From contig CAJZBQ010000047.1 in NCBI GenBank assembly GCA_914767885.1, positions 1,050,588 through 1,114,587 on the forward strand: DNA of 64,000 bases, written 5' to 3'. Source of the stretch: Blepharisma stoltei (taxonomy: Eukaryota; Ciliophora; Heterotrichea; Heterotrichida; Blepharismidae). Within the stretch, counting starts at the first letter, position 1; every line of letters starts with the position of its first letter. A model generated the notes under the pieces. The model was not told the DNA's origin. It did no database searches and was given only the letters and a program-made list of their open reading frames with translations. Positions 10,840 through 20,576 of this stretch are shown here, one piece after another. The position numbers and the translations under genes were made by a program.

Positions 10840-12378
10840 ATGAAAACAATGGAGGCACATAAGAAGGATTCTTCAGATGAAGATGAAGAAGAGGCTGACC
10901 TTTATGAAGAAGGGCTTTATTTTCTCAACACTTTTTAATAGAAATTCTTCGTTAAAAGTTCCTCTAAAATCATTAATTTTGTAAAGTAAATTTCTTCAAA
11001 AAAATTAGGAATAGAAAAATCCTGCTATGAAGAAGGATGGATTCAATGGGTTTGTTCTCTAGAAGGACATGAATTTTTTTGTGAGGTTGATGAAGATTTT
11101 ATCAGAGATAATTTCAATCTTTATGGTCTTAGAGAAAAATTCGCTCAATATGATGAAGCAATCGAAACCATTTTAAGCACTGAAATTCCAACTGAAGATG
11201 ATTTAGCAAACGAAAGCTATTTAGAGCTATACCAAATGTCTGTTGATTTGTATGGACTTATTCATGCACGATTTATTGTGACTCCTCGAGGCCTTTCTAT
11301 TATGAAAGAGAAATTTATTTCAGGAAGATTTGGAACTTGCCCAAGAGTCATGTGTGAGCGTCAGCATGTCCTGCCTGTTGGTCTTGCAGAAGTCCTTCAT
11401 ACATCAAGAGTTAAGATATTCTGCCCTAAGTGCAAAGATGTGTTTATTCCTAACACCCCCGTTTAATAGCGAACATATGTTTTGTTCGTTATTAATTGCG
11501 GCATAACTTATAAATTTTTTTAAAACATATTTATATGATTTTTCTTTATTTTTCATTTTATGAAATGCTCGATTTATATGTATAGAAAAATAATAAGTTG
11601 ATAGAAGCAAAATAATCAGAGAATTATATCAAATATTCAATAAAACGTTTAAAAAAATATTAATAAGAATTAGCTGAGATAATTTATAAGATTCTTGTTA
11701 TTTATGTTAATAAAAAACCACAAAATATTTTTGATTTATTATTAAAGAATTTAATTTGAAAAAGAATATGTAAACGTAAAGATTTTATTTAAAAGTGCTT
11801 GAAGATATTATAAGCCACTTTAATTCTAGTTAAAATCAATTTTTTATGCTTTTAGAGATCGAAAATAATTTTATATAGTTAAGGAACCTATTTGATCAGC
11901 CTGGGCTGGGAGAATACCTAAAACTCTCCAAATTGGCTCTCCAATTCATGGCAACGAACCAATTCGGGGAGTTGGCAAATAGGCCCAATATAAGGCATTA
12001 TTCAACTCCCTTGAATTGGTTCTTCAACTTGAGTTGGAAACCAGCTATTGGGGTTACTAGCGTCCTTCCAACCCAAACCGATCAATATCCCTAGGCTTAG
12101 CCGCTATTAACGAATAATGTTTTACGAAAAAATGACGGTTTTGTTGATTATTATATGAGGAGAGCAAGAACAAATACGCTGATATTGATGGTGCTTATTT
12201 TGGGTGCTCGTTTCCTCATCTATTTATGCTCACTTATCCAGATTTAAACCCAGTGAAGCCTACTCCTGAATATATCCCCAAAATATATGGGTTTAAAATT
12301 TACAAAAGAAAAGGATCTAAATATGGCTTGAACCAAAAATCAAGGGAAAACTTAAGTATTTTTTTTATACAGACTTAA
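10840..12378 (+). CDS. CSNK2B: Casein kinase 2 regulatory subunit beta, 246 aa
   Basis: Regulatory subunit of the CK2 Ser/Thr kinase tetramer. Recognisable blocks in order: acidic N terminus, WVCSLEGHEFFCEVDEDFI, LYGLIHARFIVTPRG, zinc ribbon with CPRVMC and FCPKCKDVF, and the C-terminal DGAYFGCSFPHLFM followed by IPKIYGFKI. The gene is split by two insertions (10918-11025 and 11464-12153); removing them leaves 741 nt, 247 codons with TAA at 12376. The N-terminal junction is ambiguous by five codons because TATGAAGAAGG occurs on both sides. The basic tail is shorter than in animals. Confidence 0.93.
10918..11025. other. IES, 108 bp (or 123 bp), in CK2 beta
   Basis: TA-bounded. The flanks also share an 11-bp direct repeat TATGAAGAAGG, so the excised segment could start at 10903 instead; both choices keep the frame (EEGLYEEGW or LYEEGW). 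Confidence 0.75.
11464..12153. mobile_element. IES, 690 bp, with internal palindromic repeat, in CK2 beta
   Basis: Flanked by TA; ends TAATAGCGAACA and TGTTGATTATTA are roughly inverted. Excision joins FIPNTPV to YEESKNKYADIDG, the normal CK2-beta continuation. The interior at about 11885-12112 is GC-rich with inverted repeats (CCAATT...GAATTGG; GGCTCTCCAATT) resembling the palindromes near 8920 and 57912. The rest is AT-rich. Confidence 0.85.
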
Positions 12379-12473
12379 AATAGAATTACAGCTATTTTTA
12401 TAGGAAAAATTACAAATAGGTTTTAATGATTGCCATCTAAATATCGTAAAGTTTAATGTAAGTTTATAACATA

Positions 12474-13935
12474 ATGTCAACTAGAACTTCAGGGAGAGCT
12501 AAATCGGCTCAGCCAAATAAAGTATATAACCCTGAAATATATGCGCTATCTAATTTAATACAGCAGGCCTCAAATCACTTGGAACAGAATAAGTCTAAAA
12601 GCTACGCCTCAAAACTCAGGGACAGACAAGCTTCTAGAAAAAGTACTTCAAGAGATTATGACAGAGGAGGAAAAAGCCCCGAAAATTACTTAGAAACTCC
12701 TAAAAATTGAGTGCCACCTGAACCATTGCAGATGACTCCGAGTGTTGTAGAAAATGGGCATCCTGGTCATCTTCCATTGCAATGTAAACAAGACAGTGGG
12801 AGTGATAAAAGTATGCCAAAAATGATTTTTATGCCAATAGGCTTATAATAAAATCATTACGTTAAAATTTATCTGATAAAGTATATGAAAATGCAGGATA
12901 GAATAAGCACCGTAAACCCATCAGATATAAGCTATGAAAAACTTAGTGTTGATAAAGACAATCTTTTATCTATTGTAAGAGATACAGAACCGAAAGCAGA
13001 ATTCAGAACCCCGAGCTATCATTATATATCGATCTCTTCAAAAAACTCAAGCCCTGAAAGAGGAGGATATATAGAAAATTCCTGGGGATAGCGCGGAATA
13101 CGCTATCCCCAGGACCAACCGGGATCGGATCCCACATGGAACGAGGGTTCAATGTGTGGATCCATTTTTGACACGTGAAAGTAAATATCTCACATGTCAA
13201 AAATGGATCCACACATGGAACCCCCGTTCCATGTGTGGATCCGATCCCGGTTGGTCCTGGGGATAGCGTATTCCGCGCTATCCCCAGGAATTTAGTATAT
13301 TTCATTTAAGCCAAAAGATGTACAATACTTAGTTAATTTAGAAAACACAATATTAAAAATGTCAGTTAGGGATAGGTCCTAGCTCCTGATACAAACAGTA
13401 TGGACCTATAAACCGAGCTTAGTGAGAGAAGTCAATCTTCTTCAGAGTCTCGGCTTGAAGAAAAGGGTTGGTGCTGAGGCTGGCAATGACTAGAGAAGTC
13501 TTAACGGGCTTATTAACTTTAACGGTTTGATGGTTAGGCTGGTTCACCTACTGTTGTTCAGAACTGCTAATTTAGCTGAACCTCAAGTTAAGGGGACTTT
13601 ATAGGCATCAAAATGCTAGAGTAATTCAATAAACTTAAAATTTAGAAAAAAAGTTAACCGAGCAGAGGATTAAATACAAAAAACTTGAACAGAAATATAA
13701 AGAGCTATTAGCGAAAAATTCAAGATCAGAAGAATTTTATGAAAATGCAATACAAAAGCTCTCATATGAGTTGAATCAGCTTAAAGGAAAAACTGAAAAA
13801 GAGAGTAGAGAATCACCTACTCAAAAAGTTGAGGAAAATCCTATTTTTAAAATTTTATCAGAAATAGAGAGTATTAAAATAAGGCTTACAAAAATTGAAA
13901 ATGGTCAAAGAGGAAATAAAGGAAGTTTGTTGTAA
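12474..13935 (+). CDS. Coiled-coil protein, about 298-303 aa
   Basis: Unrecognised. N-terminal 125 residues are Ser/Arg/Lys-rich and likely disordered (MSTRTSGRAKSAQ); the C-terminal 100 residues form a coiled coil (KYKKLEQKYKELLAK, LSYELNQLKGK, LSEIESIKIRLTKIE). One TGA reads as Trp at 12708-12710. Three insertions break it: a tiny one near 12844, a hairpin at 13068-13295 and a SINE-like one at 13335-13638. Removing them gives 897 nt (298 aa) with TAA at 13933. Possibly cytoskeletal or centrosomal from composition, but that is only a guess. Confidence 0.7.
12844..12876. other. Very short IES, 33 bp (or 36 bp)
   Basis: Frame stops at TAA after FMPIGL and resumes before MKMQDRIS. TA-to-TA excision of 33 bp (12844-12876) or 36 bp (12846-12881) restores it; no GT...AG intron of 15-16 nt fits. 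Confidence 0.55.
13068..13295. mobile_element. Palindromic hairpin IES, 228 bp
   Basis: TATA-bounded. Almost perfect palindrome: both ends carry a small hairpin built on CCTGGGGATAGCG and its inverse, then GGATCGGATCC, then a central inverted repeat with ATGGATCCACACATGGAAC arms. GC-rich against an AT-rich gene. Excision joins PERGGY to ISFKPKDVQYL. A second copy lies at about 22388-22598. Confidence 0.88.
13335..13638. mobile_element. SINE-like IES family 1, 304 bp, copy 1
   Basis: Flanked by direct repeat AATTTAGAAAA (11 bp). Starts ACACAATATTAAAATG-CAGTTAGGG-type, GC-rich body with TCTCGGCTTGAAGA and GAGAGAAGTC, A/T-rich right end. The same element, same 304-bp spacing, sits at 19569-19872 with a different flanking repeat. 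Excision restores LVNLEKKLTEQRIKYKKLEQ as one coiled coil. Confidence 0.82.
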
Positions 13936-14037
13936 TTTTTTAATTAATTAATATAAAATTAATTTTCATTAATTGCCTCCTGCTTATCATTAGATGCACA
14001 TTTTATTAATAGTATTCAGGTAAGAAGTTAATTAATC

Positions 14038-14490
14038 TTCCATAAATCCATGATTGGAATTCATTCACTGGAAAATCTACCTTATTTCTTTGATATATAG
14101 ATTAAATATTCAACCAAGACCCTTACTCTAGAACTTATCTAAGTAATAATCGGTCCAAAAATATCAATATTTATAATGAGATAGTTAAATTAGAAATATA
14201 TGAGATGGAAGTGAAGAATTATTCAAATCAGGTATTTATATTCATTATACAGAAGCAGCATCTGAATCTTCGTTTATGATGTCACAAAAAGAGAAACTTT
14301 TGAGAATTTAAATTTTTGGATAAATAAAAATCGGGAAAATGGGCTTGATAATTATTTATCAATTGTCGTAGGAAATAAAGCTGATTTAGAAAGAGATAGA
14401 ACAGTTTTATTTGAAGACGGCCAAAATTTTTCAAATGATAATAAGATGATGTATTTAGAAACCTCAGCCAAAACACCATTTATATAGACA
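14038..14490 (+). pseudogene. Rab-like GTPase pseudogene
   Basis: Degraded copy. Recognisable pieces in different frames: a remnant P-loop (GKSTLFL) near 14068, a DGSEELFKSG switch remnant near 14203, then FVYDVTKRETFENLNFW, VVGNKADLERDR and YLETSAKT ending in TAG at 14485-14487. At least two frameshifts and several stops. Closest by eye to the Rab genes at 39326 and 41481. Confidence 0.7.
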
Positions 14491-14615
14491 ATTTATTTCA
14501 TTTTATTATTGCTCTATATTAGGAGGAATCATAAACAGAGAGATGGAATTAAAAAAATGAGTATTGAGGCATCAAAGTAAATAATAAAAATGATATAGTT
14601 TATACTATTAGCCTG

Positions 14616-17600
14616 CTATTTTTCAAATAGCTCTTGAGGAGCAATTTTAAATCGGGAATTCCTGAAATTAAACGCGAACTTAAACAAAGTACTTGTATCT
14701 TTCCCTTTCTTCCTAAACAGCATGCTTGGATATTTTTTCTTTTGGACATATAAGCCAACCAAAGTTATTATAAGCCACCCAATAATTAGTAAACTTGTCC
14801 ATAAAGGACTACTACTCTTATCAAGGCATATATTAATTGTTGTGATAATTGATGACCATGATACAGCAATCAGAGTTAGAAAATGCCACCAAGTAAACCT
14901 AGGATAGTTATATGGTTGATTTTTAAACCCGAAAGTCCCAAAAATAATAACGATCAGAGTAAATAAAGCTCCATGTGCTATATCCTGGGTTCTTTTTACA
15001 GTTTTGTTTAAGACAATAAGGGAAACTTGAAATATAGTTTTTACCATTAAATGCGAAGGGGTGTATTTGACATGAACCAAATTATCTAATTCTTGCCATA
15101 GAGGTCTACAGAGTACAGCTAATGGCTCATAAACTACAAGGCAAACTGCAGAAATTGCAACATAAATAATATGGTCGCCTTTCCAGCAAAATTGATAGCA
15201 GTCTTTAATCATAAAACTGTCAGTAAAATTTTCTCCAATTGATTCATCACATATAAAAACCTCTAAAAGCAGCGACACTATAGGTATAAACATAAGATTC
15301 CCAATAATTGGCATCAACAAATAAGCAGACTTATTTAGCAGCCTAAGCAAGCCAATTGTTGGGAATCTTTCATCAAGTCGAAGCAATACAGTTACTGACA
15401 AAACAACCCATATAAAAACTAGTCCAAAAATAAAATCAAGGAAAAACCAAAAAACACCATTTTTAGTACTGATGAGATTGCTTAAGTCGAAAGAAAGCAT
15501 GCTTCCTAGATCTCCAATCAAAGAACTAATAGGAGTAAGGTCAGGTCCCATCGATAAAATTTGGAGAAATTCTATTATCACTGTAGCTCCCATTATAAAG
15601 TCTTCAATCGATATTTCCTGCTTTTTAGTCAGTTGATCCACTTTTATATTCCACCATTTTTTTCAGATATAAAATGTTATAGCTGCTGTGCATATACCGA
15701 CTGCAATAGAAATGCCGAAAATTAAGTATCTACCTTTGGTAAATGTTCTGACTTTATCATCTGGGAAAGGGCAATTTCCGTTTATAACTCTTAGCAAACT
15801 AACAGTTGTACTATTGCCTGGATAAACAATTGGCTTTAGTATTTGAAGGAGCGTTGCTGCTGCTGGTTTTATATAAGCGCTATCACTTATTGTAATATTT
15901 CCTGTATTTTTATTTAAAACAGCATTTTGCAATATAATGAGATCGACATACCTATTATTCGTCCCATCCTCAATTTGCACTTTTCCTGAGCATCCTCTAA
16001 AGCTCTGCTTTCTTATCGCTGCCATTAATCGGATCGCGTTCGTATAATCTTGCCCTCTATTTATCATGAAATCAATTGCTGAAGCTCCTAATAATAAAGA
16101 ATCATAATACAAACAAGGCTGAACCAAATTGTCACTTTTTTTTATATTATACCTTGATTGGAGCAAATCAGCCACATTTTCTCCAGTTTCTCCCGTATAC
16201 CCTGGCTGTTCAAATGCAATTGAAGGTGTCCCAACTTCTTTTGATTCTTCAAGATAAAGTACAGAAGATGTGAACATAGAAGAAATCGTCCCAGGGATTG
16301 CATAATAAATAAAAAGGTCACCATTTCTCATGCCTAAAGAATGGAAAACTTTTATGCCATCTGGAGCTGAGTTAATAGGGACAGCATACACTATAAGTCT
16401 GGCATTACAATTTATGACTTCTTTAAAAATATGTGAATAATTTGCTTTTAGTGTTGCATAATAAGTAGACGCTGGAAAAGACCGCGACGTGGGGTCATTA
16501 AGAATTTTTATATTATATTTTTCCGCTTCAGCTATAAAAGTAGTAGCGAATTCTTTAGAAAATGAACCTTCTTGGTATATGAGAGCGCAGCTTCTTCACC
16601 CAAGTGTATAAAGGATTTTTACAGCCATAGAAGCGAAATAAACACCATTATAACTGACTCTTGCAAATAAGGGGTAGTTTGAAATTGAAGAAAATGCATC
16701 AGGACCTATCCTTGAACCTATTTGTGGGACTTTGACGTTTAATCTATTAAATGTTGCGAAAATTCCTTTGAAGACAATTGCACTGCTTGGGGGATAATAA
16801 ATAAGACCAATTTTATTTATATTTTGCTTGAAACAGCTTAATTGGAATGTTGCATTCACTGCCATGCTGCCGCAATCAAAACTGTTTCCTTGAATTGCGA
16901 AATTTTTAAGAATCCCTAATTTATTTAAATTATATTAAAATTAGCACGTGCCAACCTGACATTATATATAAAGCGAAGGGGACCAATTCTGAGTCAAGGA
17001 GCAAGCTCAGTCTCAGCAGATGCTTATTTGGCTGGCTTTGTGCTCTCTACAAATTGAAATGAAGGTGCCTTGCAATATGATTAGACACTTACTTTCTCTA
17101 ACAAAAAACTAGGTTTTAAAAGGCCTTTAGGGAGCAGTCTTTTCCCGCAGCCGTCGAATAAAGGCAACTCGGTATCCGATAGGATTAAAGAATCTAATCC
17201 TTGATATCAGGTAATCTAATTGACCGCCCCTGGGGGAGATGGACTATGCCGCTATAGCTAGGCATACTGAGCTCGTTGCCATAAGGCGAATGAATCTAAC
17301 GGATGACTGTGCCAAATACGTAGCTTATATCTGTCTTTTAGTAAACCCCTACCCTAATTTCTCTTCATTTATTAGAGAAATAGCTAAATTGCTGCCAGCG
17401 AATTCAATTTTATTAAAAGGGTAGCTTTGAATTCCATCAGGGTTATGGATTCCGCTGTTCAAGCCTATATCTAATACTTTTTTTTCTGATGTGGGTATTA
17501 ATTGCAAATTACCGATAAAAGTAATATTTTTAAAGTTTTGGTCAAATGCATCCCCAATAAATACTCGGCGTCCATGCTTTACGTTGAGTAAGCTAAATGA

Positions 17601-19962
17601 ATTTTCACAAAAATGATTAGTGCACGAAGTTTCAGCCGCCTGCCTTAATTCATATTGATCATTAAAGTTAGTTGAAATTCCTTGTATTGCAAATAATATT
17701 TGATTTGCAACATAATCTTCTTTTGACTCAGAAAATATTTGATGTTTAGGAGCAATGATTAATGACCCTTCTAGAGTTAAGTTATAGCTACTTTCATGAC
17801 TCATTAGAACCGAAGCCCTTGAACCCAATAGTTTTGCATTTTTTAAATTTTCTACTATTTTCCATGACGTGCTGGCATCTGTAAATAAATAGTATAAATT
17901 TGTCCCTAATTTGAAAACTTCTTTATTAATTATTTCTTCAATGTCAGAGCTACTTTCTATGATGAAATAGTTGAAAGAATTCTCTAAGAAATTATCAATC
18001 ATACTCTTTAGAAATCAATTTTCTTTACTAACTCCCCCCGTGAGGAAACAAAAAAAAAATTTTTGTTCACTACAAATTAAATTAATATTTGCATCAAATT
18101 TTCATAGAAGTGAGATTTTTTTAAATTTCGAAAAAAAAGTTTATAAAAATTTTATATATAAATTTTTTTAGAAACAAAAAATTAACTCCCCTCCGTGATT
18201 TGTTTAAAATTATATATCAAAATTTTTTTCCATAACAAAAATTTTTCTATTAAAAAATTTTTGTCCACTCACGGAGGGTATAGAAATTGTCCGAGGATGG
18301 CGCAAAATAGCGCCATCCTCGGGCAAATTTAACTATTTTTTTTTATTGGTTTTGTATATTCACGGAGGCGAAGGAGTAAGCACTTGAATTCTTTTTACAA
18401 TTGGAAAGTATAATATAATTTTTAATTATAATGATAAATTCAAATAAATTAAGTTTTGATTAAAGTGAGTAATTAAAATATTTTATATCTTAAGGCGAGT
18501 CAGATAAAAAGAAAACTCCAGATTCTCATTCGAGATTTTTAAGAATATTTACAACCGCATTTGAGTAATTGGACTTTTCGTAGCTTAATGAATATGTTCA
18601 TTTATAGTAGCCCTTGCTATAGTCATCAATAATAAAGTATACAAATTTTAAATCTTCAGCCTGTTGAGATATATTATTTATAAACTTTGATTATATAAGG
18701 AATAAGAGCAATTACTTTTTCCTATAAAAAAAAAAGATTAAGTATGTGTGCCCTTAAAATATATTATTTTAGCTCAAGAATAATAAAAAGTGAGTATTAC
18801 TATTCGATGTAAGATCAATTACTATTCCTTCTTCATTCCTTTTTTGAATTATCTGATCTAAAAATGTTTCTTCTATCCATATTACTTTTATTTTAATGGA
18901 AGATTCGGAAAGTAATGTTTCCTATTCTTCTTCCTTTTGTGAAGAAAACGGAGCTTTACAGGATGAATTTTTCAACTTTTACTATTAAGTGAACTTATTG
19001 ATACAGGATTACTTGATAATTCTGAATCAGAATATGAATGAAATGATAGTGATACAGAAAATGTTGATACAGATGACAAAATATTGGAGCTTTTAAGTCG
19101 TTTAGATGGAAAAATACTAGATGAAATAGATCCTATTCAGGAAACCTTCAAATATAGGAAGACTGAGGTGATCATTGATGATAAGAAGACAATCGATAAG
19201 AAAATCCTGAACACCAGAAAAATAAAAATTAAATCAGATTCAAATTTTATCAGAAAAATAAAATTGATATCAGAATCAAACATTATCAGGAAAATAAAAT
19301 TTAGATCAGATTCAAATTTCATCAGAAATAGAAAAATTCATATCAGACTCAGAAATCGAAAAAATCGCGGATTACGTGGGTTCAGAAAATTTTACTAAAA
19401 TTTTATCCAAAGATTTTAGGAAAAGAAGAAAGTTAAAAAATTTTTAATCGGGACATGGCCCTGAAATAAAGGCCTTTAAGTAATAAAGATTTCTCTCTCT
19501 CTATCCATATTACTGAAATACTGCTATCTGAGTAAAGCTTTGAAATAAGGTTGCTCTGAAGCGTTTTTTATCTTTAAACACAATATTAGAATGGCAGTTA
19601 ATGGTAGGGTCCTAGTTCTTTTCATTAGGCCAGCCCTACAATCCGAGCTTTGTGAGAGAAGTCCAGGCTTCTTGATAGTCTCGGCTTGAAGAGAAGAAGT
19701 ATGCGCAGAGGCTGGCACGGACTAGATGAGTCTGAAAGGGTTTGATAACTTTAAAACGGTTCAACGGTTAGGCCGGCCCGCCTACCGTTGTTCAGAGTTG
19801 TTATCGTAGCTGGATCTCAAGTAAAAGAAGACTTAAGGCACTTTATTGCTAAAGAAATTCTATAAAAATAAATATCTTTAAGCTTTTGTCGGCACTATAT
19901 ATGATCAAAATATCAAGGGAGTATGATATTGTAAGTGACACTGTTAGAATAAAAAAAAACAT
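14616..19962 (-). CDS. Double venus-flytrap multi-pass receptor, paralogue 1 (one frameshift)
   Basis: Same architecture as the intact paralogue at 52596: signal-like N terminus (MFFFILTVSL), two periplasmic-binding-like modules (second with NYPLFARVSYNGVYFAS...YTLGW and GCSGKVQIEDGTNNR, typical of ANF-receptor ligand-binding regions), then about eight membrane segments and a tail KKKYPSMLFRKKGKDTST. Five insertion loci must be removed (16914-17351, 18027-18501 with a nested MITE, 18670-18780, 18872-19499, 19569-19872). Doing so exactly leaves 3391 nt, one base too many; the excess lies in an A6 run at about 19563-19568 beside the last insert. Either a sequencing slip, an off-by-one excision, or a pseudogene. 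TAG stop at 14616. Confidence 0.7.
16914..17351. mobile_element. SINE-like IES, 438 bp, in receptor paralogue 1
   Basis: Flanked by 9-bp direct repeat CCCTAATTT. GC-rich structured body between AT-rich ends; excision joins SLINEEKLG to ILKNFAIQG exactly as in the paralogues that lack it. Confidence 0.8.
18027..18501. mobile_element. Composite insertion: older IES with nested family A MITE
   Basis: The paralogue at 28479 reads FFLSEENWF uninterrupted here; this copy has 475 extra bases between LS and KENWF. The outer IES has inverted ends ACT...AGT and is not cleanly TA-bounded; the same IES is in paralogues 2 (24473) and 5 (37505). Nested at 18029-18376 is a 348-bp family A MITE with TAA repeats and CTCCCCCCGTGAG end; it contains its own small hairpin GTCCGAGGATGGCGC at about 18286-18328. 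Confidence 0.8.
18670..18780. other. TA-bounded IES, 111 bp, receptor paralogue 1
   Basis: Site reads GAGATAATAAAAA in paralogues 4 and 5 without insertion; here 111 bp are inserted between TA repeats. An IES of the same length occupies the same site in paralogue 2 (24928-25038). Confidence 0.85.
18872..19499. mobile_element. 628-bp insertion with 15-bp direct repeats and degraded ORF
   Basis: Flanked by TCTATCCATATTACT on both sides. Carries on the plus strand a decayed ORF starting ATG at 18897 (acidic, Ser-rich: SYSSSFCEENGALQDEFF), a frameshift near 18985, then a long open part to 19398 with three tandem repeats of a roughly 45-nt unit encoding SDSNFIRKIK-like peptides. No family recognised; possibly a remnant of a mobile-element protein. 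Confidence 0.7.
19569..19872. mobile_element. SINE-like IES family 1, 304 bp, copy 2
   Basis: Same element as 13335-13638: begins ACACAATATTAGAATG, shares GAGAGAAGTC, TCTCGGCTTGAAGA and GAGGCTGGCA blocks. Here flanked by a different direct repeat, TATCTTTAA (9 bp). Lies in the N-terminal coding part of receptor paralogue 1. Confidence 0.82.
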
Positions 19963-20576
19963 TAAGAGTCCTGAGTGTTTAATTATTTTATTATACTCAA
20001 TATCAAATAGTGATATATGCAATAGCAATCAGTTTGTTAAAGTTTAATAATTAAGTATGAACTATTGAAAAAAATCTCATGTAAATAATAGTCAAAATAT
20101 CTATTCATTGTATTATTTAAGTGAGATAGAAATATTAAAAGATGTTATGAAGTAAGCCATGACTTTAAGATCTGAAATTATGAATAATTAATGTTTTAAT
20201 TTGTATGTCTAAAGAAATAATTTTTCAAAATATTAAAGGAAAATTCCGTTTCATTTTATTAAAGCAGCGATTAAGATTTCTATTAAAAAAGTAAAATCTT
20301 AATTTAAAGTGAATGCTCTAAAATCTTTATAATTTTTTTTTATTATAACTTCAATGAAATATGGAAATAATAGATTGCCAATACAATTTAATTATCAATA
20401 ATTACTATCATATATAAAAGATATTTAAAATTAGCGTTAAAAAACAATTTGTAACTCTAAAATTAGAAAATTAATTTAGCAGCGCATAAAATAATATGCC
20501 AAATATCAAATATATAAAATTAACATTCATGTAAAATTAATTGCTAAAAAAATTATTAACTTTACCTATTAATCTC
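19963..20576. other. AT-rich spacer between receptor paralogues
   Basis: About 600 bp, very AT-rich, no gene seen. Upstream of paralogue 1 and downstream of paralogue 2; related spacers recur in the array. Confidence 0.5.

Noticed and set aside
13003-13305. Minus-strand ORF over the hairpin
   Set aside because: A palindrome yields mirror ORFs; it is contained in the eliminated hairpin element.
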